A stretch of 64,000 bases of DNA from Leucobacter sp. Ag1 (lineage in GTDB: Bacteria; Actinomycetota; Actinomycetes; Actinomycetales; Microbacteriaceae). Below, piece after piece: positions 33,861 through 42,716 of this stretch. A program made the position numbers and the translations under genes. Every line of letters starts with the position of its first letter. The first letter of the stretch is position 1. The notes beneath the pieces are model-generated. The model saw nothing but the letters and a program-made list of their open reading frames with translations, ran no database searches and was not told the origin of the DNA. The DNA lies in assembly GCF_000980875.1 (NCBI RefSeq), contig NZ_LAYO01000104.1, forward strand, positions 36,828 through 100,827. Reading direction: 5' to 3'.

Positions 33861-34910
33861 TTAGGCGGCGACGGCGTCCGCCGTCGCGCCGGGTTCGGCG
33901 TCGAACACCGAGGCGCGCGCGGGGTCCCAGCTGAGCCAGGCCGACTGCTCGTCGCCCGAGAGCCAGTCGAGCGCGCGCGGACCGCGGACGACGCCGGTCG
34001 AGCCGTCGGGCAGCACGACCTCGTACTTCCAGCCGGAACCGAGGTAGATCGCCTGGCGGATCGAGACGGGGATCGCGGGGCGCCCAGCGCCGACCTCGGT
34101 GTCGCGGGAGAAGAGCTCCCCGTGCTCGGGACGGACGACGGTGATCGTGCGGCCGTCGTCGCTCAGCACCTTGGTCGACTCGCCGATGAAGCCCGCGACG
34201 AACAGCGACGCCGGGGTCTCGTAGAGCTGCTTCGAGGTGCCGACCTGCTCGATCCGTCCGTTGTTGAACACCGCGATGCGGTCGGACAGCGTGAGCGCCT
34301 CCTCCTGGTCGTGGGTCACGAACACGAAGGTGCGGCCGACCTCGCGGTGCACGCGCCGCAGCTCGAGCTGCAGCCGCTCGCGCAGCTGCTTATCGAGCGC
34401 GCCGAGCGGCTCGTCGAGCAGCAGCACCTTCGGCTCGAACACCAGCGCCCGCGCCAGGGCGACGCGCTGCTGCTGCCCGCCCGAGAGCTCCTTCGGCGCG
34501 CGATCCTCGTAGCCGGAGAGCCCGGCGGTGAGCAGCGCCGCACGCGCCCGGGCCTCGGCCTCCTGCTTCGCCACCTTGCGCTGCCGCAGCGGGAAGGTGA
34601 CGTTGTCGAGCACGCTGAGGTGCGGGAACAGCGCGTAGTGCTGGAACACGATGCCCAGGTCGCGCTTGTGCACCGGCACGTCGTCCATGCGCTTGCCGTC
34701 GATCTCGACGTACCCAGCGGTGAGGTCGGTGAACCCGGCGATCAGGTTGAGCGTCGTGGTCTTGCCCGAGCCCGACGGCCCGAGGAAGGTCATGAACTCG
34801 CCCGGCTCCACCTGCAACGAGACGTCGTCGAGCGCGATCGATTTCGGGTAGTGCTTCGAGACGCCCGCGAGCAGGATCTCGGCACCGGTCTGGTTACGCC
34901 CTTCGGCCAC
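33861..34910 (-). CDS. spermidine/putrescine-type ABC transporter, ATP-binding protein (PotA-like)
   Basis: A 349-residue ATPase. Walker A is GPSGSGKTT, the Q-loop is VFQHYALFPHLSV, the signature is [15 protein letters not shown], and Walker B is VLLLDEPLGALDK. A C-terminal TOBE-type regulatory domain (about 270-330) includes VRPEHGELFSRD and VSIRQAIYLGSGWKYEV. It drives polyamine or related cation uptake together with the two permeases and the binding protein encoded upstream. The start is GTG at 34910, 17 bases inside the upstream permease gene. The oxidase gene follows 43 bases after its stop. Confidence 0.93.
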   Translation of the reverse strand: MAEGRNQTGAEILLAGVSKHYPKSIALDDVSLQVEPGEFMTFLGPSGSGKTTTLNLIAGFTDLTAGYVEIDGKRMDDVPVHKRDLGIVFQHYALFPHLSVLDNVTFPLRQRKVAKQEAEARARAALLTAGLSGYEDRAPKELSGGQQQRVALARALVFEPKVLLLDEPLGALDKQLRERLQLELRRVHREVGRTFVFVTHDQEEALTLSDRIAVFNNGRIEQVGTSKQLYETPASLFVAGFIGESTKVLSDDGRTITVVRPEHGELFSRDTEVGAGRPAIPVSIRQAIYLGSGWKYEVVLPDGSTGVVRGPRALDWLSGDEQSAWLSWDPARASVFDAEPGATADAVAA

Positions 34911-35700
34911 GGTTCTTCCTTCCGGTGAGCACGAGCGCCACGATGACGAGCGTCGTGATGAGCACGAGGATGACGGTCGCGGCGGCCGCGAGCGTCGGAT
35001 CGGTGTCGCGAGTCACGCTCGCGTACATGAGGACGGGGAGGGTGTTGAGGTAGGGGCTCTTGATGAAGAGGGACAGCATGACCTCGTCGAACGAGGTGAC
35101 GAACGCGAACAGCGCGCCCGAGACGAGTCCGGGGATGATGTTCGGCAGCGTCACCGAGAAGAAGGTCTTGAGCCGGCTCGCGCCGAGGCTCAGCGCCGCG
35201 AGCTCGAGCCGGTCGTCGAAGCCGGCGAAGCCCGCCGTGATCGCGATGACCGTGAACGGCAGCGCGAGCACCGTGTGCGCGAGCACGAAGCCGACGAGCG
35301 TGCCGACGAGGCCGAGCTTCAGGAACACGGAGTAGAGGCCGATCGCCACGACGATGCCCGGCACCACCATGGGTGCCAGCAGCCCGATCCGCAGCGTCGA
35401 CGACGCCCGCTTGCTGGTGAGCGCCCGCAGGCCGAGCGCGGCGAGCAGGCCGAGCACGGTCGCGAGCAGCGCGACCAGCAGGCCGATCAGCAGCGAGTTG
35501 CCGAGCGCCGAGGTCCACGCCGGGTTCGAGAAGAACGACTCGTACCAGCGCAGCGACCAGCTCTCGGGCGGGAACACGAACGATGCCTTCCCGGTGAAGC
35601 TCAGTGGGATCACCACGAGGGTCGGCGCGATCAGCCAGACCGCGACGAGGATGCTGAACGCCCACAGGATCCCGCGCGTGAGCGGAGTGACACGGATCAT
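34894..35700 (-). CDS. spermidine/putrescine-type ABC transporter permease (PotC-like)
   Basis: A 268-residue permease with six predicted membrane helices. The EAA-type coupling loop is in ALSLGASRLKTFFSVTLPNI, and the start LTRGILWAFSILVAVWLIAPTLVVIPLSF is typical of PotC. ATG 35700 overlaps the PotB-like stop as ATGA, and the gene's 3' end overlaps the ATPase gene by 17 bases. It forms the translocation path with the PotB-like subunit. The long frame upstream of 35700 is the out-of-phase shadow of the neighbouring permease gene and was not used. Confidence 0.93.
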   Translation of the reverse strand: MIRVTPLTRGILWAFSILVAVWLIAPTLVVIPLSFTGKASFVFPPESWSLRWYESFFSNPAWTSALGNSLLIGLLVALLATVLGLLAALGLRALTSKRASSTLRIGLLAPMVVPGIVVAIGLYSVFLKLGLVGTLVGFVLAHTVLALPFTVIAITAGFAGFDDRLELAALSLGASRLKTFFSVTLPNIIPGLVSGALFAFVTSFDEVMLSLFIKSPYLNTLPVLMYASVTRDTDPTLAAAATVILVLITTLVIVALVLTGRKNRGRRA

Positions 35701-36581
35701 GAGAACACCTCCACCGCGAGGCCGCGCTTCTTCGCCCCGCGCGCCACCAGGCCGACGAGGCCGAGCAGCACGAAGGTCGATACGAGCAGGATCACGCCGA
35801 GCGCACCGCCGCGGCCCCACTGGAGCAGGCTGCTCACCTGCGCGTAGATCGCCTGGGCGAGCATGCTGTCGGATGGCGAGCCCAGCAGCGCGGGTGTGAC
35901 GTAGAAGCCGAGCGCCTGGATGAACACCATCAGCGCGCCCGCGGCGATGCCGGGGAGCGACAGCGGCAGGAACACCCGGAAGAAGGCCACCGACGGCCGG
36001 GCGCCGAGCGAGCGGGCCGCGGTCACGAGCCGGCCGTCGATCCCGCTCATCACCGCGTAGAGCGGCAGCACCATGAACGGCATGAGCACCTGGCTGAGGC
36101 CGATGAGCACGCCGGTGTTGCTGCGCAGCAGCTTGACCGGGCCGAGGTTCAGCAGTTCGAGGAAGCTGTTCACCACGCCGGAGTCCTGCAGCAGCACGAT
36201 CCACGCGAAGGTGCGGATCATGAGCGAGGTCCAGAACGGGATCAGCGCGATCACCACGAGCCAGGCGCGTGCGCGAGGGCCCACCACGGTCATGAGGAAG
36301 GCGTACGGGTACGCGAGCAGCAGGCAGATGACGGTCGCCAGCGCGGCGTTGCCGAAGGTGCGCAGCAGGATCCCGATGTTCTGGGAGTTCTCGAAGGCCC
36401 AGACGTAGTTGTCGAGGCCGGGCTGCGGGTCGCTGACGCTGCGCCACATGCTCTCGAACACGGGGTAGGCGAAGACGCCGAGCAGCAGCGCGTACGCCGG
36501 CAGCAGGAGCAGGAGCGCCCGGACCGGTGCGCGCCGCGAGGTGTTCGCGGCGCGCACCACCGGGATGTTCGTGGTCGTCAC
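35697..36581 (-). CDS. spermidine/putrescine-type ABC transporter permease (PotB-like)
   Basis: A 294-residue permease with six predicted membrane helices. It starts with a basic N-terminus and RALLLLLPAYALLLGVFAYPV. The coupling loop is AARSLGARPSVAFFRVFLPL. The region VGPRARAWLVVIALIPFWTSLMIRTFAW matches the PotB core. The start is GTG at 36581, 10 bases after the binding-protein stop. Its stop overlaps the PotC-like start by 4 bases. Gene order is binding protein, PotB, PotC, PotA, then oxidases. Confidence 0.93.
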   Translation of the reverse strand: MTTTNIPVVRAANTSRRAPVRALLLLLPAYALLLGVFAYPVFESMWRSVSDPQPGLDNYVWAFENSQNIGILLRTFGNAALATVICLLLAYPYAFLMTVVGPRARAWLVVIALIPFWTSLMIRTFAWIVLLQDSGVVNSFLELLNLGPVKLLRSNTGVLIGLSQVLMPFMVLPLYAVMSGIDGRLVTAARSLGARPSVAFFRVFLPLSLPGIAAGALMVFIQALGFYVTPALLGSPSDSMLAQAIYAQVSSLLQWGRGGALGVILLVSTFVLLGLVGLVARGAKKRGLAVEVFS

Positions 36582-36591
36582 GATGAACCGA

Positions 36592-37716
36592 TCAGCCCTG
36601 CAGCCACTTCGTCCAGCGCTCGAGCTCGGAGTCGTAGTTCTCGGCCCACCACTTCGCGTCGGTCGGGACCATCTGCTTCGCGATCTCGGGCGCCGTGGTC
36701 AGGTACTCCTTGCCGAGCGCGTCGAGCTTCGGCTCCGCCTCGGTGTTGACCGGCGAGTACGAGGTGAGCTCGGTCAGCTTCTCCTGCTGCTCCTTGCCGA
36801 GGTAGTAGTTGATGAACGCGAACGCGGCGTCCGGGTTCTTCGCGTTCTTCGGCACGCCGAGCGCCTCGGTGATCTGCAGCGCCTGGTTCCAGATCGGCTT
36901 GTAGTCGGCGCCGTTCTTCACTGCGGCGTAGCCGCGGCCCGACCAGACGAGCGCCATGTCGGCCTCGCCCGACTCGATCATCTGCTGCGACTCCGCGCCC
37001 GTCTTCCAGTAGATGAGGCTGCTGCGGATCCCGTCGATGCTCTTGTACGCGCGATCCATGTCGAGCGGGTAGAGCTTGTCGGGGGCGACGCCGTCGGCGA
37101 GCAGGGCGCCCTCGTAGATGCCGGGGCCCACGTCCTCGAAGCCGGCGATGGCGCGCTTGCCCGGGAACTTCTGGGTGTCGAAGAAGTCCTTCCACCCGGT
37201 CGGCGCGGTGGGGTACTTCTTCGCGTTGTAGAGGATCACGTAGCCGTACTGCATGGCGGGCACGTAGCAGTCGCCGACGAGCCCGTCGGGCACCTTCGAG
37301 GTGTCGATGATCTTCTTGTCGATCGGCATCAGCAGGCCTTTGTCGCCGCACTGCTTCTGCGCCCAGATGATGTCGGTGTCGACGACGTCCCACGTGACCG
37401 CGTTGTTGTCGACCTGCGCCTTCACCTTCGCGTACTCGGTGGGGCCGTCCTCGAGCACGGTGGCGCCCGAGGCCTTCGCGAAGGGCTTGCCCGCCGCGTC
37501 CATCTGCCCCTTCTGGAACACGCCGCCCCACGAGACGAAGGTCACGGTCGAGCCCTGCAGTGCGCCCTCCTTGACCGTTCCGGCCTTGGCGGGCCCGCTG
37601 CCGAGGTCGGCCTTGGGCGCGGTTCCGCCCGAGGCGCAGCCGACGAGCAGTGCGCCCGCGCCGAGCAGCGCGAGGGACGACGCGACCGCGCGTCGCATCC
37701 GCTTGGGTGATGACAT
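36592..37716 (-). CDS. spermidine/putrescine-type ABC transporter substrate-binding lipoprotein
   Basis: A 374-residue lipoprotein. The signal peptide ends in lipobox LVGC (Cys27). The mature part has TFVSWGGVFQKGQMDAAGKPF, WDVVDTDIIWAQ and EADMALVWSGRGYAAV, the pattern of family 1/PotD-like binding proteins. It starts the transporter operon. ATG 37716 gives a normal signal peptide; the frame upstream (to 37797) adds residues without signal character. The XRE-cupin regulator gene lies 61 bases upstream on the same strand, so the regulator and transporter may share a transcript. Confidence 0.92.
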   Translation of the reverse strand: MSSPKRMRRAVASSLALLGAGALLVGCASGGTAPKADLGSGPAKAGTVKEGALQGSTVTFVSWGGVFQKGQMDAAGKPFAKASGATVLEDGPTEYAKVKAQVDNNAVTWDVVDTDIIWAQKQCGDKGLLMPIDKKIIDTSKVPDGLVGDCYVPAMQYGYVILYNAKKYPTAPTGWKDFFDTQKFPGKRAIAGFEDVGPGIYEGALLADGVAPDKLYPLDMDRAYKSIDGIRSSLIYWKTGAESQQMIESGEADMALVWSGRGYAAVKNGADYKPIWNQALQITEALGVPKNAKNPDAAFAFINYYLGKEQQEKLTELTSYSPVNTEAEPKLDALGKEYLTTAPEIAKQMVPTDAKWWAENYDSELERWTKWLQG

Positions 37717-37777
37717 GGTGTGATCCTCTCCGTTGATGATCAGGGGTGGTCGGCCGGCCCTCGCGGGCGCGGTCGGG

Positions 37778-38353
37778 TTATGCGCCGTGCGCCTCATCGG
37801 GCGTCGGCGGGCTGTTGATCCAGATGACCCGGGCCTCGGCCTCGGACTCGTTCACGATGCGGTGCGGCACCGAGCTCAGGAACTCGATCGAATCGTCGCG
37901 CGACATCTCGAAGCGCTCACCGCCGAGCTCGAACACGACGGTGCCCTCGATGACGACGAACATCTCCTGCGCGTTGCCGTGCGTGTAGGGGTGCGCCCCC
38001 GTGCTCGCGCCGGGGGCGAACTCTCCCGCGTAGACCTCGAGGTTGCGCAGCGGCGGCAGCGAGAGCACGAACTTCTCGACGCCGAGCGCGCCCTCGAGCC
38101 GGGGACGGCGAGCCGCGCGGAGCACGCCGCGCGTGTGGGCGGCGCGCTCGTCGAGCAGCTCGGCGGGCGAGACGCCGAGCGCGCCGGCGATCTTGCGCAG
38201 CGAGGCGACGCTCGCGTTGGTGCGCCCGTTCTCGAGCTGGCTCAGGAAGCTGGTGCTCACGCCCGCCGCGGCGGCGAGCGCGCGCAGGCTCATGCCCCGC
38301 AGCTCGCGGAAGGATGCGACTCTCGGTCCGAGGTCGTCTTCGTGATCCGTCAT
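37778..38353 (-). CDS. XRE-family HTH regulator with C-terminal cupin (PuuR-like)
   Basis: A 191-residue regulator. The HTH is in SLRALAAAAGVSTSFLSQLENGRTNASV (about residues 22-49). The cupin domain (about 110-185) has PYTHGNAQEMFVVIEGTVVFELGGERFEM and SSVPHRIVNESEAEARVIWI. PuuR represses putrescine utilisation in E. coli and responds to putrescine. The location beside a Pot importer and PuuB-like oxidase fits this. A perfect 23-base palindrome at 38411-38433, 58 bases upstream of its ATG, is a strong candidate operator and lies between this gene and the MHS transporter gene. Confidence 0.9.
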   Translation of the reverse strand: MTDHEDDLGPRVASFRELRGMSLRALAAAAGVSTSFLSQLENGRTNASVASLRKIAGALGVSPAELLDERAAHTRGVLRAARRPRLEGALGVEKFVLSLPPLRNLEVYAGEFAPGASTGAHPYTHGNAQEMFVVIEGTVVFELGGERFEMSRDDSIEFLSSVPHRIVNESEAEARVIWINSPPTPDEAHGA

Positions 38354-38410
38354 GGTTCTCCTTCGAACCGTTCAGCTCCGCGACCGCTGGACTGAACCCG
38401 GATCGCCATC

Positions 38411-38433
38411 TCACTGAACACTGTGTTCAGTGA
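38411..38433. promoter_or_regulatory. perfect palindromic operator for the XRE-cupin regulator
   Basis: TCACTGAACAC at 38411-38421 and GTGTTCAGTGA at 38423-38433 are exact reverse complements around one central T. Half-sites GTTCAG (38370-38375) and CTGAAC (38392-38397) occur nearby, close to the regulator start. The location in the divergent region between 37778-38353 and 38612-40027 suggests control of both directions. Confidence 0.8.
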
Positions 38434-38611
38434 TGTTTCGTTCACCGTACAGTCGACTCGCCCGAAGCGCAAGCGCTCGAAACGGACGGGCGTAGGCTGT
38501 TCGGGGTCCCGCCACAAGCGGGATCGGCCCGAAGTTGCGCACTGAGCACACCCACGGCTCGGTTGCACAGTCCGTGCACCGTCCGTCCCGTCCCTCAGTG
38601 AAAGCCGTTCC

Positions 38612-40027
38612 GTGTCAGCCACGAATCCCCCAGCAGCCTCCGCGACCGCGTCGTCGCAGCCCCGCAACAAGCCGGCGCAGGTGATCCTCGCCAGCCTCAT
38701 CGGCACCACCATCGAGTTCTACGACTTCTACGTCTACGCGACCGCGGCCGTGCTCGTCTTCCCGGTGCTCTTCTTCCCCACCGGAAACGAGACGACCGCG
38801 CTCGTCGCCTCCTTCGCGACGTTCGGCGCCGCGATGCTCGCCCGCCCCATCGGCGCGGTCGTCTTCGGTCACCTCGGCGACCGGCTCGGGCGCAAGACCA
38901 CGCTCGTCGCCTCGCTCCTGACCATGGGCATCGCCACGTTCCTGATCGGCCTGCTGCCGACCCACGAGAACATCGGCGTGTGGGCGGCGGTCCTGCTGCT
39001 GATCCTCCGTCTCGCCCAGGGCTTCGCCCTCGGCGGCGAGTGGTCCGGGGCGGCGCTCGTCGCCACCGAGAACGCGCCCGAGGGCAAGCGCGCCTGGTAC
39101 GGCACCTTCCCGCAGCTCGGCGCGCCCATCGGCTTCATCATCGCGAACATGCTGTTCTACGCCATCAACCTCGGACTCGCCGATCCCGATAAGCCGGGCA
39201 TCGCCTCCGAGGCGTTCCTGCAGTGGGGCTGGCGCGTGCCGTTCCTGTTCTCGGCGCTCATGGTGATCGTCGGCCTCTGGGTCCGCCTGCGCCTCGTCGA
39301 GTCGAACGCGTTCGAGCGCACCCGCGAGACCGGTCAGGTGAAGCGCATGCCGCTCGCGGAGGCGTTCACCCGGCACTGGAAGGCACTGATCCTCGGCACC
39401 TTCGCGATGCTCGCCACCTACGTGCTGTTCTACCTGATGACCTCGTTCACGCTGACGCTGGGCACCCGCCCCGGCCGCGACGCCGCGAAGGCCGCCGCCG
39501 AGAAGGCCGGCACCCCGTTCGATGCGGCGTCGTACGTGCCGGGCCTCGGCTACTCGTACAACGACTTCATCCTGATGCTCGTGTTCGGCGTGATCTTCTT
39601 CGGCATCTTCACGCTCGTCTCGGGACCGCTGGCCGACCGCTACGGTCGCCGCCGCACCCTGATCTGGGTGACCGCCGCGATCGCGCTGTTCGGCTTCACC
39701 TTCGTGCCGCTGCTCGGCGGAGGCACCGCGACCGTGATCTTCTTCCTGGCGCTCGGCTTCACCCTGATGGGCCTCACCTTCGGCCCCATGGGCGCGTTCC
39801 TGCCCGAGATGTTCCCGACCAACGTGCGCTACACGGGCTCGGCGATCGCCTACAACGTGTCGTCGATCCTGGGTGCCGCACTGGCGCCGCTCGTCGCGGT
39901 GTGGCTGTGGGGGCTCGCCGACGGCAGCCCGGTGCTCGTCGGCCTGTACCTCACGGGAGCCGCGGTGCTCACCCTCGTCTCGCTCATCCTGACGCCCGAG
40001 ACGAAGAACATCGACATCGAGGCCTAG
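38612..40027 (+). CDS. MFS transporter, metabolite:H+ symporter (MHS) family
   Basis: A 471-residue, twelve-helix transporter. VILASLIGTTIEFYDFYVYATAAVLVFP at the start, GAVVFGHLGDRLGRKTTLVASLL after helix 2 and FALGGEWSGAALVATENAPEGKRAWYG are the MHS subfamily blocks (relatives include ProP, ShiA and KgtP). It probably imports a small organic acid, betaine or amine-derived compound by proton symport; the substrate is unknown. A roughly 35-residue periplasmic insert lies near residue 290. The GTG start at 38612 has no clear ribosome binding site. It is divergent from the XRE-cupin gene across the palindromic operator. A terminator follows. Confidence 0.92.
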   Translation: MSATNPPAASATASSQPRNKPAQVILASLIGTTIEFYDFYVYATAAVLVFPVLFFPTGNETTALVASFATFGAAMLARPIGAVVFGHLGDRLGRKTTLVASLLTMGIATFLIGLLPTHENIGVWAAVLLLILRLAQGFALGGEWSGAALVATENAPEGKRAWYGTFPQLGAPIGFIIANMLFYAINLGLADPDKPGIASEAFLQWGWRVPFLFSALMVIVGLWVRLRLVESNAFERTRETGQVKRMPLAEAFTRHWKALILGTFAMLATYVLFYLMTSFTLTLGTRPGRDAAKAAAEKAGTPFDAASYVPGLGYSYNDFILMLVFGVIFFGIFTLVSGPLADRYGRRRTLIWVTAAIALFGFTFVPLLGGGTATVIFFLALGFTLMGLTFGPMGAFLPEMFPTNVRYTGSAIAYNVSSILGAALAPLVAVWLWGLADGSPVLVGLYLTGAAVLTLVSLILTPETKNIDIEA

Positions 40028-40036
40028 CGCGGCCCC

Positions 40037-40069
40037 AGCGGGCTCGCCCCTTCCGGCGGCGAGCCCGCT
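40037..40069 (+). terminator. terminator hairpin after the MHS transporter gene
   Basis: AGCGGGCTCGCC (40037-40048) pairs perfectly with GGCGAGCCCGCT (40058-40069) around a 9-base loop, starting 10 bases after the transporter stop codon. Confidence 0.8.
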
Positions 40070-40080
40070 CCCCCTACGAT

Positions 40081-40103
40081 GAACGAATCGCTCGCGTTCG
40101 TTC
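40081..40103. promoter_or_regulatory. inverted repeat upstream of the monoamine oxidase pair
   Basis: GAACGAA (40081-40087) and TTCGTTC (40097-40103) form perfect 7-bp arms with a 9-base spacer, 13 bases before the GTG start of the first oxidase gene. It resembles a repressor operator placed over the start of transcription. The regulator is not identified. Confidence 0.5.
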
Positions 40104-40116
40104 AAGGGAGAATCAC

Positions 40117-41379
40117 GTGCGGATCATCGTCGTCGGAGCCGGCCTGTCGGGCCTCACTGCGGCTTGGGAGCTCAGCAAGTCCGGGCACGAGGTCACCGTG
40201 CTCGAGGCACGGGACCGGGTGGGCGGCCGCACCTGGTCGCAACGGCTCGGCAACGGCCAGGTGACCGAGCGCGGCGGCGAGTACATCTTCCCGACGGAGT
40301 TCCCGATCCGCCGCCTGTCGGCCGAACTCGGCGTGCCGATCATGTCGCACAACGTGCGCTACGGCCGGCGCACGGTGAACGGGCGCGTGATCTCGTTCGA
40401 GGAGCTCGGAGCGACTGGCGACCGGGTCCGCGAGACCCTCGCGCGGATGATCGCGGACGGTGCGCGGAACGTGTCGCTCGAGGCGGCCTTCGCCGAGGCG
40501 CTCGGCGCGGACTACCGGCTGGATCCGGTGTACCGGCGCACGACCACCTCGGCCGCGGCCGACCCGAACCTGGTCAGCGCCGAGGCGGTGCTGCTGCACG
40601 AGTCGGCGACCGAGGGCGGCTACGTCGAGGACGGCGGCCGCTTCGTCGGCGGCAACCAGTCGCTCTCGATCGAGATCGCGCGACGCCTCGGCGACCGGGT
40701 CCGCCTGGAGCACCCGATCGCGCGCATCGATCAGTCGGCGACGGGCGTGCAGGTCGAACTGCGCGACGGCACCCGGCTCGACGCCGACGCGGCCGTGCTG
40801 TCGGTGCCGCTGCCGGTGCTGCGCGACCTCGAGCTCGGCTTCGAGCTGTCCGAGGCGCAGCAACGAGCGCTCGGCCACCGCTTCATGGGCGTCGCCGCCA
40901 AGCTCGGCGTGCCGTTCAGCCGCGTCGACGACGACATCGCGCTGCAGAACCCCGACCACACCTGGTGGTCGTGGCGGTCCCTCTCGGTCGACGGCGAGCA
41001 CCGGATCCCCGCGCTCTCCTGCTTCGCGGGCGGCCCGGCGGCCCTCGGTGCGCTCGGCGTGACCGACGGGCCTGAGGGTTGGGTGCGCGCGCTGCGCGAG
41101 ATGCGGCCGGAGCTCGCCATCGACGGCGACCCCCTGCTGACCACCTGGGCCGACGACCCGTGGGCCCGCGGCTCCTACAGCGCCCCGAGCCTCGACTGGC
41201 ACGCGGACGATGCGACCGCGTTCGAGCGCAGCGCCGGTCGGGTCGCGATCGCGGGCGAGCACACCGGGCTCGCGCAGTCGCTCTCGGGTGCCGTCGCCTC
41301 GGGCTATCGCGCCGTCGCCGCGCTCGAACGCGAGTTCGCGGCGGGTTCGGGATCGGCCGGATCGGGGGCCGGAGCATGA
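40117..41379 (+). CDS. flavin monoamine oxidase family protein (first of pair)
   Basis: A 420-residue amine oxidase of the MAO/LSD1 flavoprotein superfamily. RIIVVGAGLSGLTAAWELSKSG and TVLEARDRVGGRTWSQRLG form the FAD-binding N-terminus. AGEHTGLAQSLSGAVASGYRAV is the C-terminal flavin block. It should oxidise a primary or secondary amine to an imine with O2. It starts with GTG at 40117 behind AAGGGAG. The second oxidase gene overlaps its stop by ATGA, so the two are co-translated and may form a complex or act on successive substrates. The C-terminus is a low-complexity Gly/Ser/Ala tail. Confidence 0.9.
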   Translation: MRIIVVGAGLSGLTAAWELSKSGHEVTVLEARDRVGGRTWSQRLGNGQVTERGGEYIFPTEFPIRRLSAELGVPIMSHNVRYGRRTVNGRVISFEELGATGDRVRETLARMIADGARNVSLEAAFAEALGADYRLDPVYRRTTTSAAADPNLVSAEAVLLHESATEGGYVEDGGRFVGGNQSLSIEIARRLGDRVRLEHPIARIDQSATGVQVELRDGTRLDADAAVLSVPLPVLRDLELGFELSEAQQRALGHRFMGVAAKLGVPFSRVDDDIALQNPDHTWWSWRSLSVDGEHRIPALSCFAGGPAALGALGVTDGPEGWVRALREMRPELAIDGDPLLTTWADDPWARGSYSAPSLDWHADDATAFERSAGRVAIAGEHTGLAQSLSGAVASGYRAVAALEREFAAGSGSAGSGAGA

Positions 41380-42716
41380 CCGTCGACGGCACCGGCGCCC
41401 CCGAGGTCGACGCCGACGTCGTCGTGATCGGCGCCGGCTTCGCCGGCCTCGTCGCCGCGCGCGAGCTCGGCCGGGCCGGGCTCGACGTGATCGTGCTCGA
41501 GGCGCGCGACCGCGTCGGCGGCCGCACCTGGACCGACCGTCGCATGGGCCACGACCTCGAGCTCGGCGGCACGTGGGTGCACTGGGTGCAGCCGCACACC
41601 TGGGCCGAGATGACCCGGTACCAGCGGGACATCGTGCGCAGCCCCGCCGTCGAGGAGGCCTTCTGGCTCGGAGCGGGTGACGCGCCCCGACGCGGGTCGC
41701 TCGCCGAGTTCATGGCTGTGATCGACGCGGGCCAGCAGCAGCTCATCGACGACGTGCGATCGGCGATCCCGCGCGGCGTGGAGCCGACGGTCGGCGGGAT
41801 CCGGGAGCTCGACGCGCTCTCGATCCAGGATCGCTTCGACGCGCTCGGCCTCGATCCCGAGGCGCGCAGCGCGAACGAGTCGGTGTGGGTGGGGCACGTG
41901 AACGCCCGGCTCGACCAGGTCGGCCTATCGAGCGCGATGCGCTGGGTGGCCGCGACGGGCGGGCGCTGGCAGCTCATGCACGAGGCCTCGGCCACGTACC
42001 GCGTGGTCGGCGGCATGTCGGAGTGGACCCGGCTCATCGCCGAGGACGTGCCGGGCGAAATCCGACTCGGCACCACCGTCGCATCGGTCGCGCAGGATCC
42101 CGACGCCGGTCTCGTCTCCGTCACGACCGCGGACGGTGCGACGCTGCGCGCCCGCCGCGTCGTCTCGACGCTGCCCATCAACGCGATCCGGGGCATCGCC
42201 TTCGAACCGGTGCTGCCCGAGGTCTGGCACCGCGCGGCCGACGAGACGGTCGCGTCGCAGGGCACCAAGGTGTGGGTCAAGGTGCGCGGCGCCGTGCCGC
42301 GCTTCTTCGCCTACGCGAGCCAGCGCCACCCGCTGTCCGTGCTGAAGAGCGAGTACTTCGGCACCGACGAGCAGGGCGAGTACTCGATCCTCGTCGGCTT
42401 CGGCCCCGACCACACCCAGCTCGACGTCACGAGCGTCGCCGACGTACAGGCCGCCGTCGGCGCGTTCCGCGGCGACCTCGAGGTGCTCAAGGTCGCCGCG
42501 CACGACTGGATGAAGGATCCCCTGTCACGCAACACCTGGATGACCCACCGGCCCGGCCAGCTCACCCGCGATCTGGCGGAGCTGCGCGAACCGCACGGGC
42601 TCGTGCGCTTCGCCACCACCGACAACGCGAACCTCTGGGGCGGCTTCGTCGACGGCGCGATCGAGAGCGGGCTGCGCGAGGCGAAGCGGATCGCCGAGGA
42701 GCTCGCTCCGAGCTAG
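41376..42716 (+). CDS. flavin monoamine oxidase family protein (second of pair)
   Basis: A 446-residue flavoprotein of the same superfamily as its neighbour. FAD motifs are DVVVIGAGFAGLVAARELGRAG and VLEARDRVGGRTWTDRRMG, then ELGGTWVHWVQPHTW, usual in bacterial MAO/putrescine oxidase relatives. The C-terminal block is GLVRFATTDNANLWGGFVDGAIESG. The two proteins are clearly diverged outside these motifs, so they are not a recent duplication. Rather than ending in a membrane anchor as in eukaryotic MAO, it stops after the flavin domain, so it is soluble. It ends next to the convergent CoA-disulfide reductase gene, with the two stop codons overlapping. Confidence 0.9.
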   Translation: MTVDGTGAPEVDADVVVIGAGFAGLVAARELGRAGLDVIVLEARDRVGGRTWTDRRMGHDLELGGTWVHWVQPHTWAEMTRYQRDIVRSPAVEEAFWLGAGDAPRRGSLAEFMAVIDAGQQQLIDDVRSAIPRGVEPTVGGIRELDALSIQDRFDALGLDPEARSANESVWVGHVNARLDQVGLSSAMRWVAATGGRWQLMHEASATYRVVGGMSEWTRLIAEDVPGEIRLGTTVASVAQDPDAGLVSVTTADGATLRARRVVSTLPINAIRGIAFEPVLPEVWHRAADETVASQGTKVWVKVRGAVPRFFAYASQRHPLSVLKSEYFGTDEQGEYSILVGFGPDHTQLDVTSVADVQAAVGAFRGDLEVLKVAAHDWMKDPLSRNTWMTHRPGQLTRDLAELREPHGLVRFATTDNANLWGGFVDGAIESGLREAKRIAEELAPS

